Shown piece after piece: positions 40,583-53,700 of a stretch of 64,000 bases of DNA. Source of the stretch: Tenebrio molitor (lineage: Eukaryota; Arthropoda; Insecta; Coleoptera; Tenebrionidae); assembly GCF_963966145.1 (NCBI RefSeq), contig NC_091047.1, positions 8,184,001-8,248,000 of the forward strand, written 5' to 3'. How positions within the stretch are numbered: position 1 is the first letter of the stretch; every line of letters starts with the position of its first letter. The notes beneath the pieces were generated by a model, which was given only the letters and a program-made list of their open reading frames with translations, did no database searches and had not been told where the DNA came from. A program made the translations under genes and the position numbers.

Positions 40583-41395
40583 TTTTACCTGAAATATGGG
40601 AACCACCATGAGGTTATGTTACAATAATTTCAAAAATTCTATTACAGGTGACGTCAAATGTAAATTAAATTAATCGAAAACTAGTACCCAAGGGTTAAGT
40701 ACCTATTTTACGTTGTTTATGCAGAAAAAAAGTGATGAAATGTTGAAAAATTTTCACGTGTGACAGTAGAAGTTCAACTCAACACAGCTTTTTTCGCTAT
40801 ACTGTTGATTCATTATTCATTCATCAACACGTAAATGCTTCTATCCTTGTCGGTATTGTGCACGTTGGGATCAGTTCTCTTACTCTTTACGACGTAGGGC
40901 AATTTCAGAAAAAATAGGGAAAGGTGTGTTGAGAGTTACCAACCATTATTAATATGAAAATGATATATATAAAATAGACCTCGGTTGATTTTAATTTTAA
41001 GAGGTTAAGAAAGATTTCTGATAAGGGTGGACGTACACGCAAGGCTGTGAAGGGATGTAAGAAAAAATATGAAACTCGACGCACATTTGATACTTCAACC
41101 ACTTCCGAGTCAACCAAAGATTTGTTGCTATGGTTTGTTTGAAAATTTTTAAGAAAGAAACTCTAACAACAAAGAACAACGATTGAAATATTTTCTATTG
41201 CGGGAAAGTAAAACTGCGATGATAATTTTACTGGAAAATTAGTTGTATTCTCATATTTTTGGAAAAATTTCAGTAAGTCATGTTAATCATTGAACCAGTT
41301 GCTTGTACAATCATCTCCAACATTTGCATTGGTTGATTATGCAATGCGTGTGACTTCTTATTGGACATTTCTAGACGCGGTATATGACAGTTAAG
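40583..41395. other. Divergent upstream region of eIF2-alpha and DEK
   Basis: An 0.8 kb region between two diverging housekeeping genes, expected to hold both promoters and the eIF2-alpha 5'UTR exon. Short minus-strand open frames at 40905-41179 have no domain. I see no TATA box. Confidence 0.55.
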
Positions 41396-44300
41396 ATGTC
41401 TAGTGAAGGTGATTCTTCTAAAAATCTCTCTTCAGAGGTAAGTACTCGTATTTATTTAATTACCAATAAAAAGTTCACCGCGTGGAGGCCGTTCAAGGTT
41501 AAATTCACAATTTTATTTTATTGCTTTAGGAGGTTTTTCACGTAAAAAACAACATGTTAGTGAAAGAAATTTCAACATGGCGTATGTTGATATTTGAAAA
41601 AGCGGGAAATCGAAAATTACAACAAAAACTGCGAAATAATCGAAAAATAAATTTAAATTAATCGAATTTAATTGCAGTCTAATGAGAAGAGCGAAGCTGA
41701 AAATACAGATTCTTCCCAAGACGTAAAAGACGCCAAGACCGACGCTTCAGTAGAAAACAGCGTTGATAAGAAAGAAGAGAATTCCAAAGCTAAAGAGGGT
41801 TCTAAAGAGGCTTCAGATGAGCCAGACAAAAAAGCCGATAGCAGTAAAACAGCGACAGACAAAGCGGAAAACTCAAAAAGCGATGTGAAAACTTCGGACA
41901 AGAAAGAAGACAAATCGAAAGCTAAAGAAGAGGATGATGATGAAAACAGCGAACAAGAGGACGAGGGAAGCGACAAAGGAGGTGATGAAGACAAAGAAGT
42001 GCCATTACTTGACCAGCCACTAGAAAAATCTGGGAAAAGGGAGCGCAAGAATGTTCAACGCTTCAACGACGAGTATCCTGCAGAAACAAAAGATGTAAGT
42101 AATTTATTAAGTAACGATGTATCAGCGTTAATGTGTAAAAAAATGTTTAAGATTGAATTTCCTAATGGGTCTGGTATCGCTTTGGGTAACATACCGCGCA
42201 TTGATGCTTCAATTTCTCGGTTCAAAAACGACGACATGAAGTTGTTCCACAAAATTTTGTTCAGAAATCAAGGGAAGAGCACAATGATCAAGAAAAACAT
42301 CAAGAAATTCAACGGTTTCGAGTTTAAAAAAGACTCTGACGAGTACACAAAAAAAGTGGCGTTAATGCATAAATGTGAATTGAAGCAAGTAAAAAGCATT
42401 TGTGAAATGCTAGACCTCCAGAAAACGGGAACCAAAGATGACATCATCGAAAGGATACTTGATTTCCTCTTGGAGCCCAAAGATTCAGGTAAACCTGTAG
42501 GAGGCGGTAGACCGAAGAGAACGGCCGCTGTTAGAGCCAACAATCGAGGATATTCGTCCCATGATAATTACTCAAGCGATGAGAGGCATAGTGGGCGTTC
42601 AGGTAGAGACAAAGGTAGACGTTCCAATCTGAAAGATGACAGTTCTAGCGCTAGTGACGAAGATTTTGAACCGTCAGACGAAGGTAGTGACGAGAAACCT
42701 CGAGTCAATAAGCGTAAACGCGTTGATCGCAAGAAAGTCGAATCAGACGACGAAGACGCCAGCGACATGGAAAGCGCCAGCTCGGACGACAGTGACGTAA
42801 GTATTTGTTGCCTCGACGACTTAACTTCAGCTCTTGTTAAAATATAAATAAGACATATAAAAATAACATCACTCAATTAATTTATGTAAATTAGAACATA
42901 TTTTTTGCGCATTGCAGTGAAAAAATTCATTATTCTGATGACGTTTTTGAAGAGAGATCAATTCTGCGTTGTTCTACGACTGACTACAGTTACAGTTCCA
43001 GACTAGCTCAGATCGGTTGAACTCGGAACTGGTCGGTTCAACTCGGATTTTTATGCAAAAGTTTTGTCATGCAAAAACTATGAAATCGATCAGGATTCGT
43101 TAAGTCTATAAATAACGGAATATCTTATTTGGCGAATATTAATTTAAATCAGACAACTAAGAATAGTAATACGAGTATATTTGTGTTGAAGGACCACGCT
43201 TGTTCTTTGTCGCAAGTTTTGTTTGTGTTGAGTCTTTCTCACTAGATGTCGCTATCCTGTAACAAGCAAAGTGGGTTGTGTGTTTCTGGTTAAAGAAGTA
43301 AAAGGACGAAACTGCGAAAAAGGAAAGTTGTTTGAACTGATACACACAAATAAAAATCGTACTCAATACTGAAGGTGTAATTGAATAAATTTTCCATCAA
43401 GATGTGCAGCATGTCGACAAAAAATATTTTTTTATTCTGTTGGAAAATCATGTTTTACGTAATTAATACGACTTGTACATCTAGTGTGTAGTACATAATT
43501 GAATTCTTTGTTTTACATTTGACAAAAATAATGCATCATCATCGATACCGCGTGAAAAGTTCAGATGGGTTAAGCTCTGGTGTCTTTAACGTTACCACCT
43601 TAAAATTTTAGGATGATTTAGCCCATAAGGAGATGGAATTTAGTATAATTGTCATTGCACGGCACCCAAATCCACATAATTTTAAATGACACCCTACATT
43701 TTTAATGACGGACTGTGAAAGAGGACGTTTGTGTGAAAAAAGTGATAGGTTGCAAGGGAAAGTTTTCGAGATATTCGACTTTGCATGTTATAAATTTGAA
43801 TTTTTTATCTTTTTTATTTTTTTTTGAATTTTTTGTTTATTAAAAAAATCAGGTAACTTGGTTAGAGCGGTGAAAACAAATGAATAAAGTACCTACTCAA
43901 AGCCTAAACAGGACACAGACATGTTTCAGTATCTGGTTAACAGTGACAGATAAAAAAACTAACAAGATCTTTGTAATAATTTCAAAACAGATAATAATTG
44001 TCCTATTTTTAACTAGATAAAGTGGTAACCATTTGCAATTCAGAGCAAGAATAGCTAATGTGACGAAAATCTGCACGAGTAAGGTCTGAGCGACAAATAT
44101 TGAAGAAATAATCACATTACGAATTGTATTCAGCAAGACAGTCTAATGAAAAAGTGATCTTATTTTGACGTTACCATGATTGCTGAAATTATTTGTTAAA
44201 CAAAGACCAAATGTCAAAAACGATACGGTCTAAGGGCCGCGGTCGGGTCCCTCTAGTGAAGCAAACGAAGTAATTTATAACAATTGTGTATTTCACGAGA

Positions 44301-45263
44301 ATTATTACACCAAATAAGTTTAAAAATATAACTTTATTTGAAATACAAATTAGATGATGGTCCTGTACTTTAACGTTAATATTGTCATTATAAGAATTTT
44401 TGACGTAAATCTTGCGAAAGTGAAAAAAATAAAGACGGCTATCGGTTGACTGGTTAGAAATGCAAACATTTTGATTGGTCGCTTTATTTTGAGTTGGCCG
44501 TCACAAGTTCAAAATTTGTCCTGGTTCATTATGTCCATTCAAGGTCAAGGTTTTTTTCTTCGAAATTGTTCATAATCAAAGAAAAAATGACAGACAGTGT
44601 CACAACATATCCTAGCTTATGACCGTTTGACACTAGAGCACTTGTTAAACACAACAGAAAGAACATGGGAAAGGATGTAATCCATCAAAGGTTCACGTTT
44701 TTGATGCATGATTCGTTTTTTATTTCAGTTCCAAGACGAGCCGAAAACCAAGCGCAAGAAGACCGTGAAAGCCAACAACAAATCGAAGGGTAAGGGAACC
44801 GGCAAACGAGGGAGAAAACCAGCAGCTGCGAAAAAACCTGTCAAAGGTGGAAAGAAAAAGAACAAAGAGAGTTCTGAAGAAGAGGAGGAGGAGGAAGAGA
44901 GCGAACACAAAGAAGAAGCGAGCAGTTCTTCTGAAGATGAGCCTTTGGTGAAAAAGGCGACGAAAAGTGCCCAACCTCCTACAGTACGTCTTTTTTTTTC
45001 GATTTTGTCAGTCGTGAAAATGAATTTGTAATTTTAGGACGACGAGATTAAAAGTTACGTGAAGGAAATCTTGGAAGGCGCGAATTTGGAACAGATCACC
45101 ATGAAGACTGTTTGTCAACAAGTTTACGCGCACTATCCAGATTTTGATCTCGCACACAAAAAGGATTTCATCAAATCCACTGTCAAATCTGTAAGTGTTT
45201 TTTAATTATGATTTAGCCGGACTTTTATTTATTTTTTTTTACTTGCAGCTTATATCAACGTGA
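41396..45263 (+). CDS. Dek: DEK chromatin protein
   Basis: Exons join(41396..41437, 41678..42796, 44729..44983, 45038..45190, 45249..45263) encode 527 residues. The N-terminus is long, acidic and Lys/Glu/Ser-rich. A DEK core with a SAP-type DNA-binding region follows: RERKNVQRFNDEYP, IEFPNGSGIALGNIPRID, LHKILF-type HKILFRNQGKSTMIKKNI, GFEFKKDSDEY and LKSICEMLDL-type QVKSICEMLDLQKTGTKDD. A charged, Ser-rich and basic region comes next, then the C-terminal DEK-C domain (DDEIKSYVKEILEGANLEQI, TMKTVCQQVYAHYPDFDL, KKDFIKSTVKS). DEK binds and supercoils DNA, acts as a histone chaperone and influences splicing. The last coding exon is 15 nt (LIST, stop). The third intron junctions are all GT-AG. Intron 2 is 1.9 kb. 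Confidence 0.93.
42797..44728 (+). other. Intron 2 of DEK
   Basis: AT-rich. Read-through from exon 2 meets a stop at 42845-42847 after 16 more codons. I see no gene, RNA or clear foldback element in the rest. The pair GGTTGAACTCGG / GGTTCAACTCGG near 43014-43046 is a minor repeat. Confidence 0.6.
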
Positions 45264-46323
45264 ACTTGTGCAAGCGATAGAGGTTAAAAACATATTGTAA
45301 AATACAAAAAACCTTCATGTGTATGTCCGAGTACAAAGTTTGTATTTCGTTTTTTTCATATTTTACACTATGCATTTTATCAGATAATTTTTTTTGGCAA
45401 ACTAATAAGTAAGTTAGTTTTTAACGTATCTGGGAAAAGAATCTATGCAACCAAGTTCCGAGCCATATTTTTCTCAGAATTTGTTTGCTGAAAGCGTTTT
45501 CTTGAAGTTTATTATTGTATATTCCACATGCATTAAAGTATAGTATTTATGTGTTTGATAGTTTATGATTATCTTTGAGATCTTAACACTAGAGTTTATT
45601 ATAGATAAACACCTTTTTTTGTTGGAGAGAACCTAAATAAAATTTGTTAATTATCTATTGTTTTCATTATTTACATAGTTTTATTTGATTTTTTTAAACT
45701 TAAGTGTGTGCGATATAAACTTATGAAAGTGTAGCCAAAAAAGTTGCGTTTTTTTGATGTCAAAGATAAGAATCAGTCTGTTTAAATTGGTCCTTCAAGA
45801 AGTCTTACAAAAATTGTAAAGTGAAAAATTAAGATTGTACAAATTGTGTCAAAAATAAATTATATATTTTTTGTATTTGTAACATTTCTTAAATGACCAG
45901 TTATTGTTTTCTTTATTATTAATTATAGTAATGTACTTTTTTCATTATCTATTGCTTCTATGATGAAAATATGTAAGGTTTATAGTGTTTCAGTTTCCTA
46001 CAGTTTTAGAAGAATGCTTTGTTGTCTTATTATCAAAATGTCTATGCTAGTAGTTCTTAGAAATTAACAATAGAGATCTAAATTGTATTAATTTCAAAAA
46101 TACAATCTTTACTATAGTTGTTGTCGTTTTTCAAAATGTTGTTACAGTGTGAAGCGAACTTAAACAGGCCGCCATGGATTTATCGTTTGGTTCTCTTTCG
46201 TAAAACAAAATTCCCTAAATACCTCTTTCGATCAACGCGGCGTTGCTTTGACCATTCTGGTTCAGCGCTGGTCAGCTTGTTTGAAATAAAGTTGATTATC
46301 TCGGCCAGAATATAATTCAGAAT
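45264..46323 (+). other. DEK 3'UTR and RpS20 upstream region
   Basis: The DEK 3'UTR is AT-rich with several AATAAA-like motifs (for example near 45636 and 45855). The RpS20 promoter and 5'UTR should lie at about 46150-46323, where GC content rises. No other gene is seen. Confidence 0.5.
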
Positions 46324-46791
46324 ATGGTAAATATAATCTTAATTCCATGAGAGTTCTATTTTAATTTATAATATCAGAAACATGTGCTGCGTCGAGTATA
46401 GGTTATGTTACCACGTGTTTGTTTACAGGCATCTGTTAAAGAAGGAAATCCTGAAAAACCAGGCCAAGATAGCCCTCCAGTTCATCACATCAGAATCACT
46501 TTGACCTCCCGGAACGTCAAGTCCCTGGAAAAAGTATGCTCGGATTTGATCGACGCCGCGAAAAAGCAAAAGTTACGCGTTAAGGGGCCTGTACGTATGC
46601 CAACGAAAATCTTACGTATTACCACCCGTAAAACACCATGCGGAGAGGGTTCGAAGTCGTGGGATAGGTTCCAGATGAGGATCCACAAGAGGGTTATTGA
46701 TTTACATTCACCATCTGAAATTGTCAAACAAATCACCTCTATCAATATCGAGCCTGGAGTAGAGGTTGAAGTCACCATAGCAGATGCGTGA
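46324..46791 (+). CDS. RpS20: 40S ribosomal protein S20 (uS10)
   Basis: Exons join(46324..46326, 46429..46791) encode 121 residues. The first coding exon is only ATG, followed by GTAAAT. The protein carries [73 protein letters not shown] and the C-terminus [13 protein letters not shown], essentially the conserved S20 sequence. It is a small-subunit head protein near the mRNA entry side. The N-terminal 22 residues are the variable part, as in other animals. AATAAA lies at 46886. Confidence 0.97.
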
Positions 46792-46885
46792 ATGATGACA
46801 TAATTTTTGTACAAGAACAAAAAATATATCTAAAAAATATTTACGTTTTTTTATTTAGTCTGCCTCGACGTGCGTCTGTGGTATC

Positions 46886-46891
46886 AATAAA
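46886..46891 (+). terminator. Poly(A) signal of RpS20
   Basis: AATAAA lies 95 bp after the stop codon. Confidence 0.55.
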
Positions 46892-47589
46892 AACTATGAA
46901 AAATCTAATATTTTTGTATACAACTTGTGAACTTGTTACAACATGCTCTCTGCAGTGAACGTCTGTCACCAGTTAATCAATTATATTGAGGAATATTTTG
47001 TCAGACTGGATCAGAAAAAAGTTTTTTTTTTTAATATAATTCAATCACAGCACAAAAACATGATTTATTATTTTTATTCAGGCAACACATGCTTATTTAA
47101 CTTTTCCTGTAAAGCAATCACTTAACACAAAAAAAATTGGAACATGAACTCATGAACAGATATTTTAACAAGTGTGTTTGACTCAGAAGTCAGACCACCC
47201 CATCCTGCATGACAGCATACCCATTTTCAAAGTACAGGTTTACTCTGCAATTCCAGGAAAATGCAACACTATAATAATTAATAACGTTGACCATCTTATT
47301 ATTTGTGGGGCGTGACGATAGCACTCATTGCTATGTATATAAAATGACGTAATGTTTTAAATGTTTGCCCGCCATTTTGTATTCCTCCGCGGAATGGGAG
47401 CAACCAAAAAAGTAGCACGGATTGATAATCGATCGATAAGATTTGTTTCGGGACAGTTGGAAGAAGTTCGTGTGCGGAATACGCCGATTTATCTCTAGAT
47501 TACGTGTTCTTATCTAAAAAATGACGTTCACTTCGCGAATATAAATGTAGAACAAGGTGTCATTTGCAGGTTAGAGTAGTTTAGTCGAT

Positions 47590-47712
47590 TCAGCAGCGTT
47601 GATCGTTTGTTGTTTATGGTGTGGCCCATCCCAGTTCGCTGTGAATGTGTGTGCCGTTTCCATAAGAAAATTCTTTATTAAAAATTAATGGATAACATCT
47701 GTTGCTGATAAA
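47590..47712 (+). other. cora: Probable non-coding first exon of coracle
   Basis: A higher-GC stretch ends at AAA|GTAAGT (donor after 47712). No acceptor-led coding exon precedes the cora ATG exon, which itself starts after an acceptor at 54767, so at least one upstream 5'UTR exon must exist. This is the best candidate I see; the start is approximate and unsupported by transcript data. Confidence 0.35.
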
Positions 47713-50700
47713 GTAAGTTCCTTTCGATTCCCTGGTAACGATTTTCGACAAAATCGACCCGGCACGAGCCCAACTCCTAAAATACAGGGCCCATTAAAAG
47801 GCGATTGTCTGTTGTTATGATGGTACGTCAAAATATTTACGGTTAGATCAAAAATTCGTATCTACAGGACTGGTTTCGTCGTTAAAGGACGATTTTTCGA
47901 AAATTGCGTTTCACCACGATTTTGTTTATAACTGCCAACTCTGTTTTTGCACTGTTTTAAATAGAACATGTTTTGAAATCGGTTTATGGTTGTTACAAAA
48001 ATATACTTTGTTGTACGTTGAAAATCCCAAAATATTGTGTCGGGATTACAAAATATGATATTATTTTATACTTGGCACGAAAATCGATCGAGAAATTGTT
48101 TGAATTCGAAATGTTGGCACAGCGTAAATTGCCATGTTGTTTGCATTTCTTTCCAAATATTTACTGCTCTTGATTACCACTGATCGATTCTGCCAATATT
48201 GTTTTGAAAATCGCACAATTAGAAACATTGCCCTTTTCGAAAATATACGGGGTGATTCACCCACATCACTTCCTGTTCCTGTTCACGATATTTGACGTTT
48301 CCATAGAGACGTTTCCGTTCCATATATCAGTTTATTTATTTCTAATGTGTAGCTTCAGATTTTGAAATTACCGATTGCGAAATTAATATCCTAGTAATTT
48401 ATTTTCAGATAAGTCACTTACGGGGTAGAGCCATTCTGCATGATGTCATTGGGGTCATTTCTGTATTAACTTTTAACAGAGGATGTGAATAATTGGGATT
48501 TGCGTCAGTTTTGTTGATCAAAAACAAATAATGATAAAAATGTTAAATTAATGCAAGAGCAACCGGTTTCAATCGTATTATTATGCTCTTGCAAAGACAT
48601 TTAAAATCTGCTTCTGAATTACAGCCACTTACAAATCGTTAGAAATTGTTATATATAGCCGCATGACCTCACGACCTCATCATTTAAGAAGATACTTGTG
48701 TGAAATTCTTTTCAAATGTCTCTTACACATATTTCCAATTGAACAACAGTCACGTTAAACTAAAAGATAACAGCGAGCATTTGAGGTATTTAGTGACTAA
48801 TTTATAAGAATCGTTGAAACTATTCATTATCGTTGCTTCACTTTCCACGAACGGTTATTATTTCTGCATTTAGTTCAAGAATTTTTTGACAGAAAAAACA
48901 TTAATAACTTGCAAATGTGCATTTAATGTTAAGATAAAAATTTGTGCAGATCAACTTTCTATTCTATTAATAAACATTCGACAAGCAGAATACCATGCCA
49001 TCACTAAGTAATTTTATTTTAACGATTGAACACAGTGACATAATATCCATTTCACGAAAGGTCATCCTCAAATTGCTCACTGACTAAAAATATAATTTTC
49101 TGGATAATTGAGCACTAGATTAAAATATCCACTTTCTTGCTTTACATCGAAGATCAAAAGAACATGTCGCGCTGGCGCGTTAATTAAAGCAAGTCGTGAT
49201 GATTTAATGGACGACAATGTCGAGGAAATGGGTGAAAATGCGCACCACACCCGACTTTTCTAATGGAAAACTGAAAAAAAAAAGTTAAAACAAACGAGCG
49301 TATCTACTATCTTGTTGATGGGTGGGATCACTGGGGAATAGCGACTACAGGTGTGTACCTATGTTTTAACGATCACACTCACCTGTAGATTCTAATAGGA
49401 ACGTAGCTTAACAAGTTGATGGTCAATGACCGTGACGACTCACCCATTATTTATTGGTTGATGATAGCGATGTATTTTTAGACCGGGGTGGGTCCGGCGA
49501 GGGTTCTAAACTTATGCCGATTTGGTAATTACTTTCCAAATATTGTAATTCGGCGTACCTAGTGTTGTTTCATGGTTGACGTACAAAGGTAGCCACCTCA
49601 TGCGTGAATTTGGAAAAATTCACACGCAACAGGCATTGTTGTTGGGTGTTTGGGGGGGACAAGAACGCGAATTTATTTCCAACCGTTACAATGCAGTCAA
49701 AAGCACGAGTTGAGACAATAGATGCGAACAACACCTGCAAAAATGCATTCTGCACAGATTTAAACCGCCTTACTCGTGAAATTCCATAATGATCAGTGTT
49801 GTTTGTTAATGACTGACATAAAAAGATGACCCAAATTTTTGTAATAATGCACACGAGATGCGTGACACCGTCCTCGTCATATTTTAATTAAAGGTGTGTG
49901 TGCTTTTACATACATTGCAAATTAATTAACTCATTTAATACAATCATCAGGGGAATCGAACACAAGTCTTGATACAAATGGGGGTCATTTTGATACCAGA
50001 CAAGCAACTGTTTTCTTCAATTTGTTATTGTAGCGGTGGTGATAGTCGCTGGCATAAATTTTCGCATGAATTGTGTGTACACATGTATGTATGTGATTGC
50101 TAGAGCTCTGCAGAATGGAGTGATATAGATGCAGATGATTTATGATCGTTTGTTTGCCAACCCGAGACAGGTTATCATTAAAAGTAATTTGATCGCCGGT
50201 CAGGTAACGTTGACAATGGAAGTAATTGCTGGGGGAGACGAAGGAATTTATTGCACGGATCACATTCTACGTAATAGGCAGGGATATACCTATTTATTTA
50301 AGCATACTGTTCCGACGGTTCAGGATTACGAGATTGTTAACAATTACCTACACAGTCGCGTTTGTAAATGTGGCGTAATCAATTTGGCGTCCTTTTCTGC
50401 TGAATGTTTATGTGGGAGGCTGGGTAGACAAGAGATTCAAGTCGGATATTATTGTTAAATATTAATAAAAGTGGGTTCGTGTACGCGTTTAATATTTTTA
50501 GATTTGTTGAAGTTAAAAGATAATTTTTTGAAGGCAAGACGCCGTAAATATTTGCTACGCAAAAACTTATCGATTTGTCAAAAATATTAGTCATTTGTAT
50601 TATTAGTGAAAGTTAATGTTCGCATGTTAAGAAGGAAAAGTTTTGCGATTGGTTGATGAATCCCCAATGAAGTGGAATAAGTACTTTTCTTTTTTATTTA

Positions 50701-53700
50701 GCGAACTAATAGATACAAATAGCAGCTTTCGTTACTTCTGTTTACTTTTTTATGTAAACAAACATTTTCACATCGCTCTTCGGTTGGCAGTTTGTTATTA
50801 TCGTCAAATATACAATTTTTTATGGAGTTTAGGTTTTTCTTCAGAACTGAAAAGCTTTCATTAATTAATTCAGAAAATTGAAAGTGCCAAATTAGATTGG
50901 TACGCCGAACTGGTATAGTCAGAGAAGCGAAAGAAATAGAGGGAAATATCAAATAAAATTTAAAATAAAATGCATTCACATTGTTTTGGCATAATGAGGG
51001 GCCATGGAAATTTTGGTTAGTAAAGTTGTCTGTTGAATTAGGTTATGTTTTTCTAAATTTAAGGTTATAAATAGCGTCAATGTTTAGCGCATTGTTGTCA
51101 GTTTTACATGTTTGCAATAGAAGAATACTCGGACATCACGGTTATGTTTATTTTGATAGGTTCGCATGTTAGGCACTTTAGTGACGGAAGTCAAACAGTG
51201 TGTCCAAAATAAATCATGACCTCCCATTATACGGTGTTTATATTCACAACTTCTCTGTTCATGTTTTAACAATCAAGTTTTTTTATTATTAGGTTTATGA
51301 ATGTGCGTGTTGATTGCATCCAGATTTTAATTTCCAAATATGTATTAGTTTGCTGTGTTACCAGGAATAAGAATCGAAAGAATTAAAGCCCGTAAATATG
51401 ATTGATGAGACAATTTTATTATAAATTTTTTATTTTATACGGAAATCTTCATCTGAAATAAAAATTTGCAACAATTCCCTCTTTGATCTTCCTACACCAT
51501 CTAATATGATGAAATGAAGTGAAAATACCATTACGAATATCCTCTCCTGTAATTAAAATCGTCAATAATAATTCGTTCATCACACCGATCATAAAGTAGT
51601 TTTAGAGCTTTTAAAAAAGGCTGTTCGTCTTGGTCAGCCAAACACTTCTCCAGCACTTATTATCATTTACATTCGAAATAATATATTGTACAACTAGTTA
51701 CGAAAGTCATACTTTTTTCATGAATTTGCAGTTTGATTAACGAGGGCAGAGCCCGAGTTAATCAAGCAAATGAGTGAAAAAAGAGACTTTTTAGCTTATC
51801 GCGTCTAGGAAACATTTTAACTATTGACCAGTGTAATCCGAAGGTGCCAAATCTGGCGAATGGGAGTTCAAGTTCTAAATTTTTTTGCAACACAGTTATC
51901 CCGTTTTTGTCCAAATAACAGACTTGTTTAGGCCTGGAGAATTATTATTTTATTTCTGATTAATAATGGATCCACCCACGGTTCATCGGTAGTTACCATA
52001 GGAGTAAAAAATTCTCAAAACGGCTGCAAAGTGACTTGGGTGAGTCAGCGGCTTTTGGTCAGGGTTGAAATATTTAGGAAACCACGGATAATTTTTTCAC
52101 AACGCATAACGTGGAGGACACGTTCATACGGAATGTCCAAAGTATCTGCTGTATTTTATTTATTGATCCTCCAAAATCCGCCCTGCACAGCGTATATATT
52201 TTCTGAAATGGGTCTACCCACACAGAGTTCACCTCTGACTGGCATTGATCCTTCAATGAATTCAGCATATTCGCATAAATTTACTTGTCGGATAATCTTT
52301 TTAAAAATAGATACTCAAAATTTTAACTGTCAGGTTTTCTTAAGAATTCATAGTAAACAGTCACAAATTACAAAACTTGATGTAACTATTTGTCAAACAT
52401 AGCACTCGTTTCCGTTGTATAACCCCATTTGATTTTGCCCTTGCTTATAAAAAAAAATCCAGGCCAAGTGTATATCAATATCTCATTGTACAGAAAAAAA
52501 TCATGTCTTAACTAATTTCTGGTTGATTTTTGAGAAAATGTAAATCCTTCTCGTGAATGCAACGTGTTAAGAATCATAGGATATGTATTACCTAAGTGAT
52601 GAAAAAGACACGAAATGTATTTATGTGGTTTTATTAATCACCTCTGACAAGCGGTAATCTGTAATATGAAAGAAATAATAAATATAATTTTCAGATAGAC
52701 TTTCTTCTTTGAAAATTACATCATTTCAAATCAGGAATGTTTCATCACTGCAATAATGAGTAATGTGTTTTGTGGTCATTATTAGTGACATTAGTAATCT
52801 CACATAGAGTCATCAAGAATTATAACAAATAGTGTCATGAAACGGTGCAACGGATAGTGCCTATTGTTTCAACTTTTAATTATTCTTGTTTCATTTTTCC
52901 AAAATCAGTACCTACAATAGTTTCATTTTATATAATTGTGAAATTCTGGGACCATCGAGTAAATATCATAAACGGTGTTTTCATTTTGACCGAGTTTAAA
53001 ACCAAACACGTTTAAATGTAAATCCAGATTTATCAAACAGAATTTGGTTTTATTTATGTAGCACTTGACGCAAATGTTTTTGTCGAAACCACTCCTCTGA
53101 TCGATAATTTTGTCATCTGCGACAAAAGATAATATTGCAGAACAACATTCTTTAGAAAACATTACCAAACAAGTAGATTACTAAAGTGCTGTGTATCGAA
53201 AAGTCTAATTTTTTCAAATATATTTACTTACATAAAATTGTAAATTTTGTTTATTATGTCATAATCTTCAATAAATATAGTTTTTAGAAAAAATCTTTTT
53301 TATATCTTGAATAAAGATGTTAGATTTTACCGTGATTAATTCCAACATACATCAAACGTGCGTGTTCAGCCAATCAGAGCGCTTGCTTTCATCCAATCAA
53401 AAATGTTTATCTCGATAAAAACGTCCTACTACTCCTGTTGCATGCTACTCCTGTCAGATTCTCAGATTGTTTTTAATAATTGTGTTTTTAATAATTATAT
53501 TATAAATAAATAATTAATCTTGCCAAAAATAACACGACTTAAATTTTTATATCTGATAAATCTCCCAGTTTTCACTTAAACAATTTTGGGTAATTGTTCA
53601 CTTTAACTACTTCTGGAATTTTTGCGTTTTTTCTGACTAGACAGTCTCAGGGCGTCCTCCTAGATCGTGTCGCACCATTCAAACCTTGTGCAAATGCCTC

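Noticed and set aside
48246..48265. GGGGTGATTCACCC near 48.2 kb as a further foldback element end
   Set aside because: It resembles the ACAGGGTGATTTACG end but I could not find an inverted partner nearby; at most a fragment.
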